Assembly (NCBI GenBank): GCA_021813645.1 | Contig: JAKAJW010000035.1 | Span: forward strand, 1 to 9,772 | Length of the DNA stretch: 9,772 nucleotides | From: Pseudomonadota bacterium | GTDB lineage: Bacteria; Pseudomonadota; Alphaproteobacteria; Rhodobacterales; Rhodobacteraceae | Reading direction: 5' to 3' | Shown: piece after piece, positions 1 to 5,880 of the stretch | How positions within the stretch are numbered: position 1 is the stretch's first letter | Layout: each line of letters opens with the position of its first letter | Notes under the pieces: generated by a model | Told to the model about the DNA's origin: nothing | The model's input: only the letters and a program-made list of their open reading frames with translations | Database searches by the model: none | Program-made: the position numbers and the translations under genes

Positions 1-613
1 GCTGCGGGGCGCGGCGGTGCGGCGCGGCACCCGGCTGGTGCGGCTGCCCGAGTTGTCGCTGGCGCCGGGCGCCCGGCTCGCGGTGACCGGGCCGAGCGGG
101 GCCGGCAAATCGACGCTGCTTGCGGCGCTGGCCGGGCTGGTGCCGCTGGCGGCGGGCCATGTCATGGTGGCGGGCGAAACGCTGGGGGAGGCCAATGCCG
201 ATGCCTGGCGGGCGCGGCTCGCCTGGGTCGGCCAGGCGCCGCATTTCCTCGACCGGACGCTGGCGGAGAACCTCGACCTGCGCGGCCGGGGCGGCGATCT
301 GGCGCCGGCGCTGGCGGCGGCACAGGCCGAGCGTGTGGTGGCGGCGCTGCCCGATGGGCTGGATGCCGAGCTGGGCGAGACCGGCGGCGGCATTTCCGGC
401 GGCGAGGCGCGTCGGCTGATGCTGGCGCGGGCTTTCGCCGCGGCGCCGGATCTGGTGCTGGCCGACGAGCCGACGGCCGATCTCGACGCCGAGACGGCGG
501 ATGCGGTGACGGCGGCGCTGATGGCGCTTGGCGCCAAGGGGGTGACGCTGGTGGTGGCGACGCATGATCCGAAGCTGATCGCTGCGCTCGGCCAGCAGGT
601 GGCGCTGGGATGA
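1..613 (+). CDS. cydD: CydD, ABC exporter subunit for cytochrome bd assembly (3' end, ATPase domain)
   Basis: The frame is open from the window edge (first full codon at base 2), so the N-terminal membrane domain lies outside and only the nucleotide-binding domain is visible. Walker A (GPSGAGKST) is at bases 89-115, a Q-loop (WVGQ) follows, the signature helix reads ISGGEARR from about base 392, Walker B (LVLADEP) is near 452-472, and the switch histidine (ATHD) is near 563. The protein stops soon after the H-loop, so it has a short tail. CydD pairs with CydC in an inner-membrane heterodimer that exports thiols or loads haem, depending on the study, and is needed to assemble bd oxidase. The domain alone would fit many ABC exporters. 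The CydD call rests on the ATGA overlap with cydC and on cydABX downstream. Confidence 0.87.
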   Translation, partial: LRGAAVRRGTRLVRLPELSLAPGARLAVTGPSGAGKSTLLAALAGLVPLAAGHVMVAGETLGEANADAWRARLAWVGQAPHFLDRTLAENLDLRGRGGDLAPALAAAQAERVVAALPDGLDAELGETGGGISGGEARRLMLARAFAAAPDLVLADEPTADLDAETADAVTAALMALGAKGVTLVVATHDPKLIAALGQQVALG

Positions 614-2286
614 GCGCGCTGTGGCGGGCCTGGCGGGTGGTCGCCGCGGCGCGGCCGGCGTTGCTGGCGCAGGGGGCGGCGCTGCAGATCGGCGTGCTGG
701 CGGCGGGGGTGGGGTTGCTCGGCCTGTCGGGCTGGTTCATCGCGGCGGCCGGCGCCGCCGGCATGGCCGGTGCCGGGCTTGCCTTCAACGTGTTCGGCCC
801 GGCGGCCGGGGTGCGCGGGCTGGCGCTGGCCCGCACCGCCGGGCGCTATGGCGAGCGCCTGCTGACCCATGACGCGACGCTGCGGGCACTGGCGGCGCTG
901 CGCGTCGATCTGCTGCGGCGGCAGGCGGCGGCCGGACTCGACCAGATGCTGCGGCTGCGCGGGGCGCGTGCGCTGAACCGGATGACCGCCGATGTCGACG
1001 CGCTGGACGGCGTGGCGCTGCGGCTGGCGCTGCCGCTGGCCGCGGCGCTGGCGGTTCTGGCGGCGGCCTGGCTTGCGCTCTGGCTCGGCGTCGGGCCGGA
1101 GGTGGCGGGCTGGGTGGTCGGCTGCTACGCGCTGGCTGGCGGCGCGGTGCTGGCGGTCACGGCGCGGGCCGGGCGCGGCCCCTCGGTGGCGGCCGAGCGG
1201 GCGGGGCAGGCGCTCCGGCGGGCGGCGATCGACATGGTGCGGGCGCGGACCGAACTGATCGTGCATGGCCGGATGACCGATCAGCGGGCCCGTGTGCTGG
1301 CCGAGGATCGCGCGGCGCGCGACGCGGCGCTGCGACTCGACCGGGTGGACCGCGGCGCCGGCTTGGCGCTGGCGCTGGTCGCGGCGGCGGCGATGGCGGG
1401 GGCGATGGCGCTTGGCGGCGGGTTGGTCGCGGCGCATCGGCTGAGCGCGCCGGTCGCCGGGCTGGGCTTTTTCGTGGCGCTGGCGCTGGCCGAACTGACG
1501 CCGGCGTTGCGGCGCGGGATGGCGGAACTGGGCCGCATGCAGGATGCGGCGGGCCGAGTGATGGCGGGCCGGGTGATGGCGGATGGCGGGGTGGCGGGGG
1601 CGGTTGGCGCCAAACACCCGGCTGCGGCCGAGAGCCAGGCCACGGTGGCGGGCGGGCTGCTGGCCGAGCGGCTGAGCTATCGCCGGCCGGGGGCGCTGCG
1701 GCCGGTCTTCGCCGGGCTGTCGCTGCGGGTCGGCCCGGGCGAAACGGTGGCGCTGGTCGGGCCGAGCGGCAGCGGCAAGTCGACGTTGCTCTTCGTGCTG
1801 GCCGGGCTGCTGGCGCCGGAGGCCGGGCGGGTGCGTCTGGCGGGCGTGGCGCTCGACGGGCTGTCGGAGGCCGAACTGCGCGCCCGATTGGCGCTGCTGC
1901 CGCAACGCAGCGCGCTGGTGGCGGGGACGGTGCGGGAGAATCTTGCGCTGGCCCGCGACGGTCTGAGCGAGGACGAGGCCTGGGCGGTGCTGGAGGCGGC
2001 TGGGCTCGACACGGTGATCCGCGCCAAGGGCGGGCTTGCGGCGCAGCTCGGCGAAGGCGGGGCGGGGCTCTCGGGCGGCGAGGCGCGCCGGCTGGCGCTG
2101 GCGCGGGCGCTGTTGCGCCGGCCGCAGCTGCTGCTGCTCGACGAGCCGACCGAGGGGCTCGACGCGGCCACGGCGGCGCGGGTGCTGGCGGGCGTCCGGC
2201 GGTTTCTGCCCGAAGCGGCGATCCTGGCGGCCTCGCACCGGCCGGCCGAGCTGGACTGGGCGGATCGGCTGATCCGGCTGGTCTAG
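610..2286 (+). CDS. cydC: CydC, ABC exporter subunit for cytochrome bd assembly
   Basis: This full-length 558-residue half-transporter is the CydC partner of CydD. Its start ATG overlaps the cydD stop as ATGA (610-613), so the two are translationally coupled. Residues 1 to about 310 form the membrane domain, with hydrophobic segments near 20-60, 135-185 and 250-300. The stretch GRYGERLLTHDAT at 78-90 and NRMTADVDALD at 123-133 closely resemble E. coli CydC. The ATPase domain has Walker A GPSGSGKST at 384-392, Q-loop Q432, signature LSGGE at 487-491, Walker B ending in D511-E512 and switch H543. The phrase DEPTEGLDA is typical of CydC. The chain ends 15 residues after the switch histidine, shorter than E. 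coli CydC. It acts in the cytoplasmic membrane to supply reductant or haem for bd oxidase assembly. Confidence 0.93.
   Translation: MSALWRAWRVVAAARPALLAQGAALQIGVLAAGVGLLGLSGWFIAAAGAAGMAGAGLAFNVFGPAAGVRGLALARTAGRYGERLLTHDATLRALAALRVDLLRRQAAAGLDQMLRLRGARALNRMTADVDALDGVALRLALPLAAALAVLAAAWLALWLGVGPEVAGWVVGCYALAGGAVLAVTARAGRGPSVAAERAGQALRRAAIDMVRARTELIVHGRMTDQRARVLAEDRAARDAALRLDRVDRGAGLALALVAAAAMAGAMALGGGLVAAHRLSAPVAGLGFFVALALAELTPALRRGMAELGRMQDAAGRVMAGRVMADGGVAGAVGAKHPAAAESQATVAGGLLAERLSYRRPGALRPVFAGLSLRVGPGETVALVGPSGSGKSTLLFVLAGLLAPEAGRVRLAGVALDGLSEAELRARLALLPQRSALVAGTVRENLALARDGLSEDEAWAVLEAAGLDTVIRAKGGLAAQLGEGGAGLSGGEARRLALARALLRRPQLLLLDEPTEGLDAATAARVLAGVRRFLPEAAILAASHRPAELDWADRLIRLV
1551..1580 (+). 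repeat. 15-bp tandem duplication inside cydC
   Basis: Two adjacent copies, GGGCCGAGTGATGGC (1551-1565) and GGGCCGGGTGATGGC (1566-1580), differ at one base and encode GRVMA twice. They lie in the linker between the membrane and ATPase domains of CydC (residues about 315-324). The frame is kept, so this looks like a harmless slippage duplication. Confidence 0.85.
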
Positions 2287-2313
2287 CCCAATCCAGCCTG
2301 GAAAGAAAATGAA

Positions 2314-2353
2314 TAGGCTGTCTACGCTTAGGCTGGCTTCTTCGCCTAGGCTG
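2314..2353 (+). repeat. Three direct TAGGCTG heptamers in the cydC-cydA gap
   Basis: Exact TAGGCTG copies lie at 2314-2320, 2329-2335 and 2347-2353, with start-to-start spacing of 15 and 18 bases. A reverse-complement core (CAGCCT) sits at 2294-2299. They are upstream of the dyad and FNR box and downstream of the cydC stop. Iterated heptamers could be activator or repressor sites, but the second and third copies also overlap the arms of a stem-loop, which may be the real reason they resemble each other. No regulator is assigned. Confidence 0.55.
2326..2351 (+). other. Stem-loop after cydC
   Basis: GCTTAGGC (2326-2333) can pair with GCCTAGGC (2344-2351), giving 8 pairs with one G-U across a 10-base loop (TGGCTTCTTC). 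It lies 40 bases after the cydC stop. No run of T follows, so it is not a standard intrinsic terminator. It could slow or attenuate read-through from cydDC into cydA, protect the cydDC 3' end, or be incidental. Confidence 0.4.
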
Positions 2354-2365
2354 AGAACCTTTCGG

Positions 2366-2379
2366 TCACGCGTGCGTGA
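2366..2379 (+). promoter_or_regulatory. Perfect 14-bp dyad next to the FNR box, unknown operator
   Basis: TCACGC-GT-GCGTGA is a perfect inverted repeat with 6-base arms. It ends three bases before the FNR box, centred about 58 bases upstream of the predicted transcription start. That position suits a second activator or a modulator acting with FNR. It does not match the CRP consensus or the FNR/Dnr core. Two-component redox regulators of the RegA/PrrA type are known to act on cyd genes in some photosynthetic alphaproteobacteria, but I cannot assign this site to them from sequence alone. Confidence 0.5.
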
Positions 2380-2382
2380 GGC

Positions 2383-2396
2383 TTGATCGAGATCAA
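2383..2396 (+). promoter_or_regulatory. FNR/FnrL-type binding site upstream of cydA
   Basis: TTGAT-CGAG-ATCAA is a perfect palindromic match to the FNR consensus TTGAT-N4-ATCAA. Its centre at 2389.5 lies about 41.5 bases upstream of a likely start at 2431, the classic class II activator position. FNR-family proteins with a [4Fe-4S] cluster bind when oxygen is low. This predicts low-oxygen induction of cydABX, as expected for a high-affinity oxidase. FixK or Dnr-type relatives could use the same site. Confidence 0.88.
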
Positions 2397-2418
2397 ATGC
2401 CGGATTCTGAATGGGACT

Positions 2419-2431
2419 TATATCCGTTCTA
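2419..2431 (+). promoter_or_regulatory. Predicted cydA promoter: -10 element and transcription start
   Basis: TATATC (2419-2424) matches four of six bases of the -10 consensus and is the best AT-rich candidate in the gap. A start near A2431 follows at normal spacing and falls 41.5 bases from the FNR box centre, so the two predictions agree independently. The -35 area is overlapped by the FNR site and has no good hexamer, as in class II activated promoters. The leader would be about 46 bases. Confidence 0.6.
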
Positions 2432-2439
2432 ACGTGAGC

Positions 2440-2460
2440 CGCCGGGACATGTTTCCGGCG
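2440..2460 (+). other. Small hairpin in the cydA leader
   Basis: CGCCGG (2440-2445) pairs with CCGGCG (2455-2460) across nine bases, with one possible extra G-U pair. It ends four bases before the CGGAG Shine-Dalgarno (2465-2469). It would be present in the short leader from the predicted FNR promoter. It may affect mRNA stability or ribosome access, but such GC hairpins arise easily by chance in this base composition. Confidence 0.35.
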
Positions 2461-2476
2461 CCATCGGAGTAAGCAA

Positions 2477-4087
2477 ATGGATATAAGTCTCGTCGAACTC
2501 TCGCGGCTGCAATTTGCCATGACCGCGCTTTACCACTTTCTCTTCGTGCCCCTGACGCTCGGCCTGTCGATCCTCGTGGCGACGATGGAGACGGTCTATG
2601 TGATGACCGACCGCCCGATCTGGCGGCAGATGACCAAGTTCTGGGGCACGCTGTTCGGGATCAACTTCGTGCTCGGCGTCGCGACCGGGATCACCATGGA
2701 ATTCCAGTTCGGGATGAACTGGAGCTACTACAGCCATTACGTGGGCGACATTTTCGGCGCGCCGCTGGCGATCGAAGGTCTGATGGCCTTCTTCCTGGAG
2801 GCGACCTTCGTCGGCCTGTTCTTCTTCGGCTGGGACAAGCTGTCGAAGCGCGCCCATCTGGTGGTGACCTGGCTCGTCGCGATCGGTTCCAACCTCTCGG
2901 CGCTCTGGATTCTGATCGCCAACGGCTGGATGCAGCATCCGGTGGGCGCGGTCTTCGATCCGATGACGATGCGGATGGAAATGACGAGCTTCTATGCCGT
3001 GCTGTTCAACGCAGTGGCGCAGGCCAAGTTCGTCCATACCGTGTCGGCCGGCTATGTCACCGCCTCGGGCTTCGTGGTGGGGGTCTCGGCCTGGTATCTG
3101 CTGAAGGGCCGGCATATCGAGCTGGCCCGCCGCTCGATCGCGGTGGCGGCGGCTTTCGGGCTGGCGGCTTCGCTCTCGGTGGTGCTGCTCGGCGACGAAT
3201 CCGGCTATGAGGCGTCGCTGAACCAGAAGATGAAGCTCGCCGCGATCGAGGCGATGTGGAACACCGAGCCGGCGCCGGCGCCCTTCACCCTGTTCGGCAT
3301 CCCCGATCAGCAGAACCACGAGACCAAATGGGCGGTGAAGATCCCCTGGCTGATGGGGCTGATCGGCACCCGTTCGCTGGATACGCCGATCCCGGGGATC
3401 AACCAACTGGTCGCGCAGGCCAAGGAACGCATCCAGTCCGGGTTGATCGCCTATGACGCGCTGGTGAAATACCGCGCCGCCAAGGGCAATGTGACGCCCG
3501 AGGTGAAGCAGCAGTTCACCGACCACTCGGCCGACCTCGGCTACGCCTTCCTGCTGAAGAAATACGTCGACGACCCGCTGAAGGCGACACCGGCGCAGAT
3601 CGACGCGGCGGCCAACGACACGGTGCCGATGGTCTTCCCGCTGTTCTGGGCGTTCCGGCTTATGGTCGGGCTCGGGCTCTTCTTCATCGTCGGCTTCGGC
3701 TACTATTTCTACCGCGCCTCGTTCCGCGGCATGAAGTTCCCGCGCGGCTCGCTGATCTTCGCCCCGGCGGCGATCCCGCTGCCCTGGATCGCCGCCGAAC
3801 TCGGCTGGTTCGTGGCGGAGTTCGGCCGCCAGCCTTGGACGGTGGACGGCATTCTGCCCACCGCGATGTCGGTCAGCCACCTGTCGGTGCTCGATCTGCT
3901 GCTGACGCTCGCCGGCTTCGTCACCTTCTATTCGGTGCTCTTCGTCATCGAGATGGGGCTGATGCTGAAATACATCCGCAAGGGACCCACCCAAGACGTC
4001 GATGAGACCGAACGCTGGATGGCCGCGCATGCGCACCGTTTGCGCAGCGCCGACCGCCAAGAGCCCTTTGCCACGCCTGCGGAGTGA
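2477..4087 (+). CDS. cydA: CydA, cytochrome bd quinol oxidase subunit I
   Basis: This 536-residue inner-membrane subunit oxidises quinol and reduces O2 to water. It aligns by eye along its whole length with E. coli CydA (522 residues). Conserved residues are H20 (haem b595 ligand, E. coli H19), E100 and E108 (E99/E107, proton path and haem site), H187 and M396 (haem b558 ligands, H186/M393), and K253 and E258 (quinol-binding K252/E257). The motif GRQPW is at 450-454. The long periplasmic loop containing TLFGIPD, IPW.MGLIGTRSLDTP and a second half makes this the long-Q-loop, E. coli-like class rather than the cyanide-insensitive short class. ATG at 2477 has CGGAG at 2465-2469 and matches the family N-terminus. 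The last 30 or so residues are a hydrophilic tail. Confidence 0.98.
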   Translation: MDISLVELSRLQFAMTALYHFLFVPLTLGLSILVATMETVYVMTDRPIWRQMTKFWGTLFGINFVLGVATGITMEFQFGMNWSYYSHYVGDIFGAPLAIEGLMAFFLEATFVGLFFFGWDKLSKRAHLVVTWLVAIGSNLSALWILIANGWMQHPVGAVFDPMTMRMEMTSFYAVLFNAVAQAKFVHTVSAGYVTASGFVVGVSAWYLLKGRHIELARRSIAVAAAFGLAASLSVVLLGDESGYEASLNQKMKLAAIEAMWNTEPAPAPFTLFGIPDQQNHETKWAVKIPWLMGLIGTRSLDTPIPGINQLVAQAKERIQSGLIAYDALVKYRAAKGNVTPEVKQQFTDHSADLGYAFLLKKYVDDPLKATPAQIDAAANDTVPMVFPLFWAFRLMVGLGLFFIVGFGYYFYRASFRGMKFPRGSLIFAPAAIPLPWIAAELGWFVAEFGRQPWTVDGILPTAMSVSHLSVLDLLLTLAGFVTFYSVLFVIEMGLMLKYIRKGPTQDVDETERWMAAHAHRLRSADRQEPFATPAE

Positions 4088-4092
4088 CGCCG

Positions 4093-5244
4093 ATGATCCT
4101 GCATGACCTGATTTCTCTCGATGTGCTCCGCGTCATCTGGTGGCTGCTGCTGGGCGTGCTCTTGACCGGATTCGCGCTGACCGACGGCTTCGACCTCGGG
4201 GTCGGTGCGCTGCTGCCCTTCGTCGCCAAGACCGACCTCGAACGGCGCGTGGCGATCAACACGGTGGGCCCGGTCTGGGAAGGCAACCAAGTGTGGTTCA
4301 TCCTGGGCGGCGGCGCCATCTTCGCCGCCTGGCCCTCGGTCTACGCGGTGAGCTTCTCGGGCTTCTACCTCGCCATGTTCGTCGTGCTGGCGGCGCTGAT
4401 CCTGCGCCCCGTCGGGTTCAAGTACCGCTCCAAGCGCGACGGTGCCGGCTGGCGCAACGGCTGGGACTGGGCGCTGTTCGTCGGCGGCGCGGTGCCGGCG
4501 CTGATCTTCGGGGTGGCGATGGGCAATGTGCTGGAAGGCGTGCCGTTCCATTTCAACGCCGATCTGATGTCGATCTACGACGGCAGCTTCTTCGGCCTGC
4601 TGAACCCCTTCGCGCTGCTCGCCGGGGTGGTCTCGCTCGCCATGTTGCTGGCCCATGGCGCGGGTTGGCTGCTGCTGAAGGCCGAGGGGCCGGTGGCGGC
4701 GCGGGCAGGGGCGATCGGCGCGGTCGCTGCGGTCGCCGCGGCGGTGGCCTATGCCCTGGCCGGGGTCTGGCTCGCCTATGGCATCGACGGCTACCACCTG
4801 GTGGCGCCGGTCGCCGCCAATGCGCCGTCGAACCCGTTCCTGACCGGCGTCGCCAAGGGCGGCAGCTGGATGGCGGCCTATGCCGGCCGGCCCTGGATCG
4901 CGGTGGCGCCGGCGGCCGGTGTCCTGGGCCTGCTGATCGCGGCGCTGGGGTTGAAGCGGGGTGTGGCCGGCGCGGCGCTGTTCGGCACGGCGCTCGGCAT
5001 CATCGGCATCATCGCCTCGGTCGGGCTGACGATGTTTCCCTTCATCCTGCCCTCGTCGATCGATCCGAACAGCTCGCTCACGGTCTGGGATGCCTCCTCC
5101 TCGCATATGACGCTTTTCGTCATGCTGGTGGCGGCGGTGATCTTCGTGCCGATCATCCTGGCCTATACGGCCTGGGTCTACAAAGTGCTGTGGGGCAAGG
5201 TGACCGAGGCCGGCGTGGCCGAGGCGAGCGACAGCGTTTACTGA
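4093..5244 (+). CDS. cydB: CydB, cytochrome bd quinol oxidase subunit II
   Basis: This 383-residue polytopic membrane protein is the partner of CydA. I chose ATG 4093 over an in-frame GTG at 4084. GGAG at 4081-4084 is correctly spaced for 4093, the gene then begins five bases after the cydA stop, and the protein starts MIxxxxLxxDVLRxIWW-like, as in E. coli. Conserved blocks include TDGFDLG with D34 (E. coli D29), W62 in GPVWEGNQVW (E. coli W57, at the quinone/haem interface), AAWPSVYA, RPVGFKYRSK, LLNPFALLAGVVS, SNPF, and TMFPFILPSSxDPNxSLTVWDASSS. The residue after W62 is Glu where E. coli has Asp58, a conservative change in a proposed proton channel. The C-terminus ends in SVY, close to the SLY of E. 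coli. Confidence 0.98.
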   Translation: MILHDLISLDVLRVIWWLLLGVLLTGFALTDGFDLGVGALLPFVAKTDLERRVAINTVGPVWEGNQVWFILGGGAIFAAWPSVYAVSFSGFYLAMFVVLAALILRPVGFKYRSKRDGAGWRNGWDWALFVGGAVPALIFGVAMGNVLEGVPFHFNADLMSIYDGSFFGLLNPFALLAGVVSLAMLLAHGAGWLLLKAEGPVAARAGAIGAVAAVAAAVAYALAGVWLAYGIDGYHLVAPVAANAPSNPFLTGVAKGGSWMAAYAGRPWIAVAPAAGVLGLLIAALGLKRGVAGAALFGTALGIIGIIASVGLTMFPFILPSSIDPNSSLTVWDASSSHMTLFVMLVAAVIFVPIILAYTAWVYKVLWGKVTEAGVAEASDSVY

Positions 5245-5255
5245 CGGAGGTTCGA

Positions 5256-5393
5256 ATGTGGTATTTCGCCTGGATGCTGGGGCTGCCTTTGGCGGCGGGG
5301 TTCGCGGTCATCAACGCGATGTGGCTGGAGTTGCAGGAGGATGCGGTGATGGCCGGCGAGCGGGAGCCGCGCGGCCGCAAGAAGAAGCGCTAG
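5256..5393 (+). CDS. cydX: CydX, small subunit of cytochrome bd oxidase
   Basis: This 45-residue protein starts at ATG 5256, 11 bases after the cydB stop, with a strong GGAGG at 5246-5250. It begins MWYFAWMLGLPLA, nearly identical to the start of E. coli CydX, and keeps Y3, W6 and E25. Residues 4-24 form one transmembrane helix. The C-terminus is longer and more basic than in E. coli (37 residues), ending RGRKKKR, which should lie in the cytoplasm by the positive-inside rule. CydX stabilises the haem environment of CydA and is needed for full oxidase activity. It is the last gene of the cyd operon, and its stop is only three bases from the stop of the convergent hydrogenase operon. Confidence 0.95.
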   Translation: MWYFAWMLGLPLAAGFAVINAMWLELQEDAVMAGEREPRGRKKKR

Positions 5394-5467
5394 GGCTCAG
5401 CGCCCGAGCTCTGCGACAAGCGTCAAGATCAGCGCCTCGGCGGCTTCGGCCACCGGGGCGCTGAGCC
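5394..5467 (+). repeat. 12-bp inverted repeat at the convergent operon junction
   Basis: GGCTCAGCGCCC (5394-5405) and GGGCGCTGAGCC (5456-5467) are exact reverse complements with 50 bases between them. The left arm spans the gap after cydX and the stop codon of the maturation protease. The right arm lies inside the protease coding sequence. On the + strand the stem is followed by TTT; leftward on the - strand it runs into CTTCTTCTT. It may act as a two-way termination or 3'-end structure for both operons. The loop is long for an intrinsic terminator, so the function is inferred. Confidence 0.5.
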
Positions 5468-5840
5468 TTTCGCCGGCGGTGAAATCGCCGCCCTCGATGG
5501 CGTGGACGGTGAGCTGCGCCGGCAAGAGGCCGAGCGCCCGGCCGGTCTCCACCGCCTCGGCGAGGCCGAAACGATGGGTGGAATAGTGGAAGAACTCGGC
5601 CGGTACCGTCGCGGCGGCGGCGTCGAACCGCCGCGGCGTGCCGGGTGGCGCACCGCTCTGGCTGGCGTCGATCAGCACCAGATGCGCCGTCTCGGCCATC
5701 GCGTCGAGGATGCCGGTGCCGTCGCCGGCATGGGCGCGCGCGTTCAGCCCTGCCGCCGCCAGCCGGGCGGCCACCCAGGGGCCGAGCCCGTCGTCGCCGC
5801 GCATCGGATTGCCGATGCCGAGGATCAGCACGTCCTGCAC
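5397..5840 (-). CDS. [NiFe]-hydrogenase maturation endopeptidase (HyaD/HybD family)
   Basis: This 147-residue cytoplasmic protease belongs to the family that removes the C-terminal peptide of a [NiFe] large subunit after nickel insertion. The N-terminus reads LILGIGNPMRGDDGLG, the family hallmark. D16, D58 (VLIDAS) and H89 (YSTHRFGLAEAV) match the three nickel-sensing ligands of HybD (E16, D62, H93), with Asp for Glu at the first. The segment VHAIEGGDFTAGERLS is typical of this group. The start is GTG at 5840; no ATG is available upstream before the hydA stop, and an AAGGAG lies about 12 bases before it, a loose spacing. It follows hydA by 40 bases and is the last gene of its operon, so HydA is the expected substrate. 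Confidence 0.93.
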   Translation of the reverse strand: MQDVLILGIGNPMRGDDGLGPWVAARLAAAGLNARAHAGDGTGILDAMAETAHLVLIDASQSGAPPGTPRRFDAAAATVPAEFFHYSTHRFGLAEAVETGRALGLLPAQLTVHAIEGGDFTAGERLSAPVAEAAEALILTLVAELGR

Positions 5841-5880
5841 CTTCCGTTCCCTCTCCTTGGCGCCCGGCCCCGCGCTCGGC

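Larger units (their letters stand above)
2414..2490 (+). repeat. Long inverted repeat linking the -10 region to the cydA start codon
   Basis: GACTTATATCC (2415-2425) is the exact reverse complement of GGATATAAGTC (2479-2489). In RNA the pairing extends to 15 consecutive pairs (2414-2428 with 2476-2490), including two G-U pairs, and encloses the whole cydA AUG (2477-2479). The loop holds the leader hairpin and the Shine-Dalgarno. Codons 2-4 of cydA (GAT ATA AGT) are AT-rich and look rare for this genome. A transcript starting at 2431 would lack the 5' arm; a read-through transcript from cydDC would contain it. Confidence 0.65.

Noticed and set aside
2326..2351. Standard intrinsic terminator after cydC
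   Set aside because: The stem is present but is followed by CTGAGAACC with no T run, so only a generic stem-loop is claimed.
2429..4060. A 543-codon open frame on the - strand opposite cydA
   Set aside because: It is an antisense shadow of cydA in GC-rich DNA. Its product is rich in H, R, D, E and Q, with no family resemblance, and cydA matches its family along its full length.
4084..4095. GTG at 4084 as the cydB start
   Set aside because: ATG at 4093 has a correctly spaced GGAG, avoids overlap with cydA and matches the family N-terminus.
3928..5106. A 392-codon open frame on the - strand opposite cydB
   Set aside because: Low-complexity R/D/Q/H-rich composition from GC-rich antisense reading, opposite a full-length cydB.
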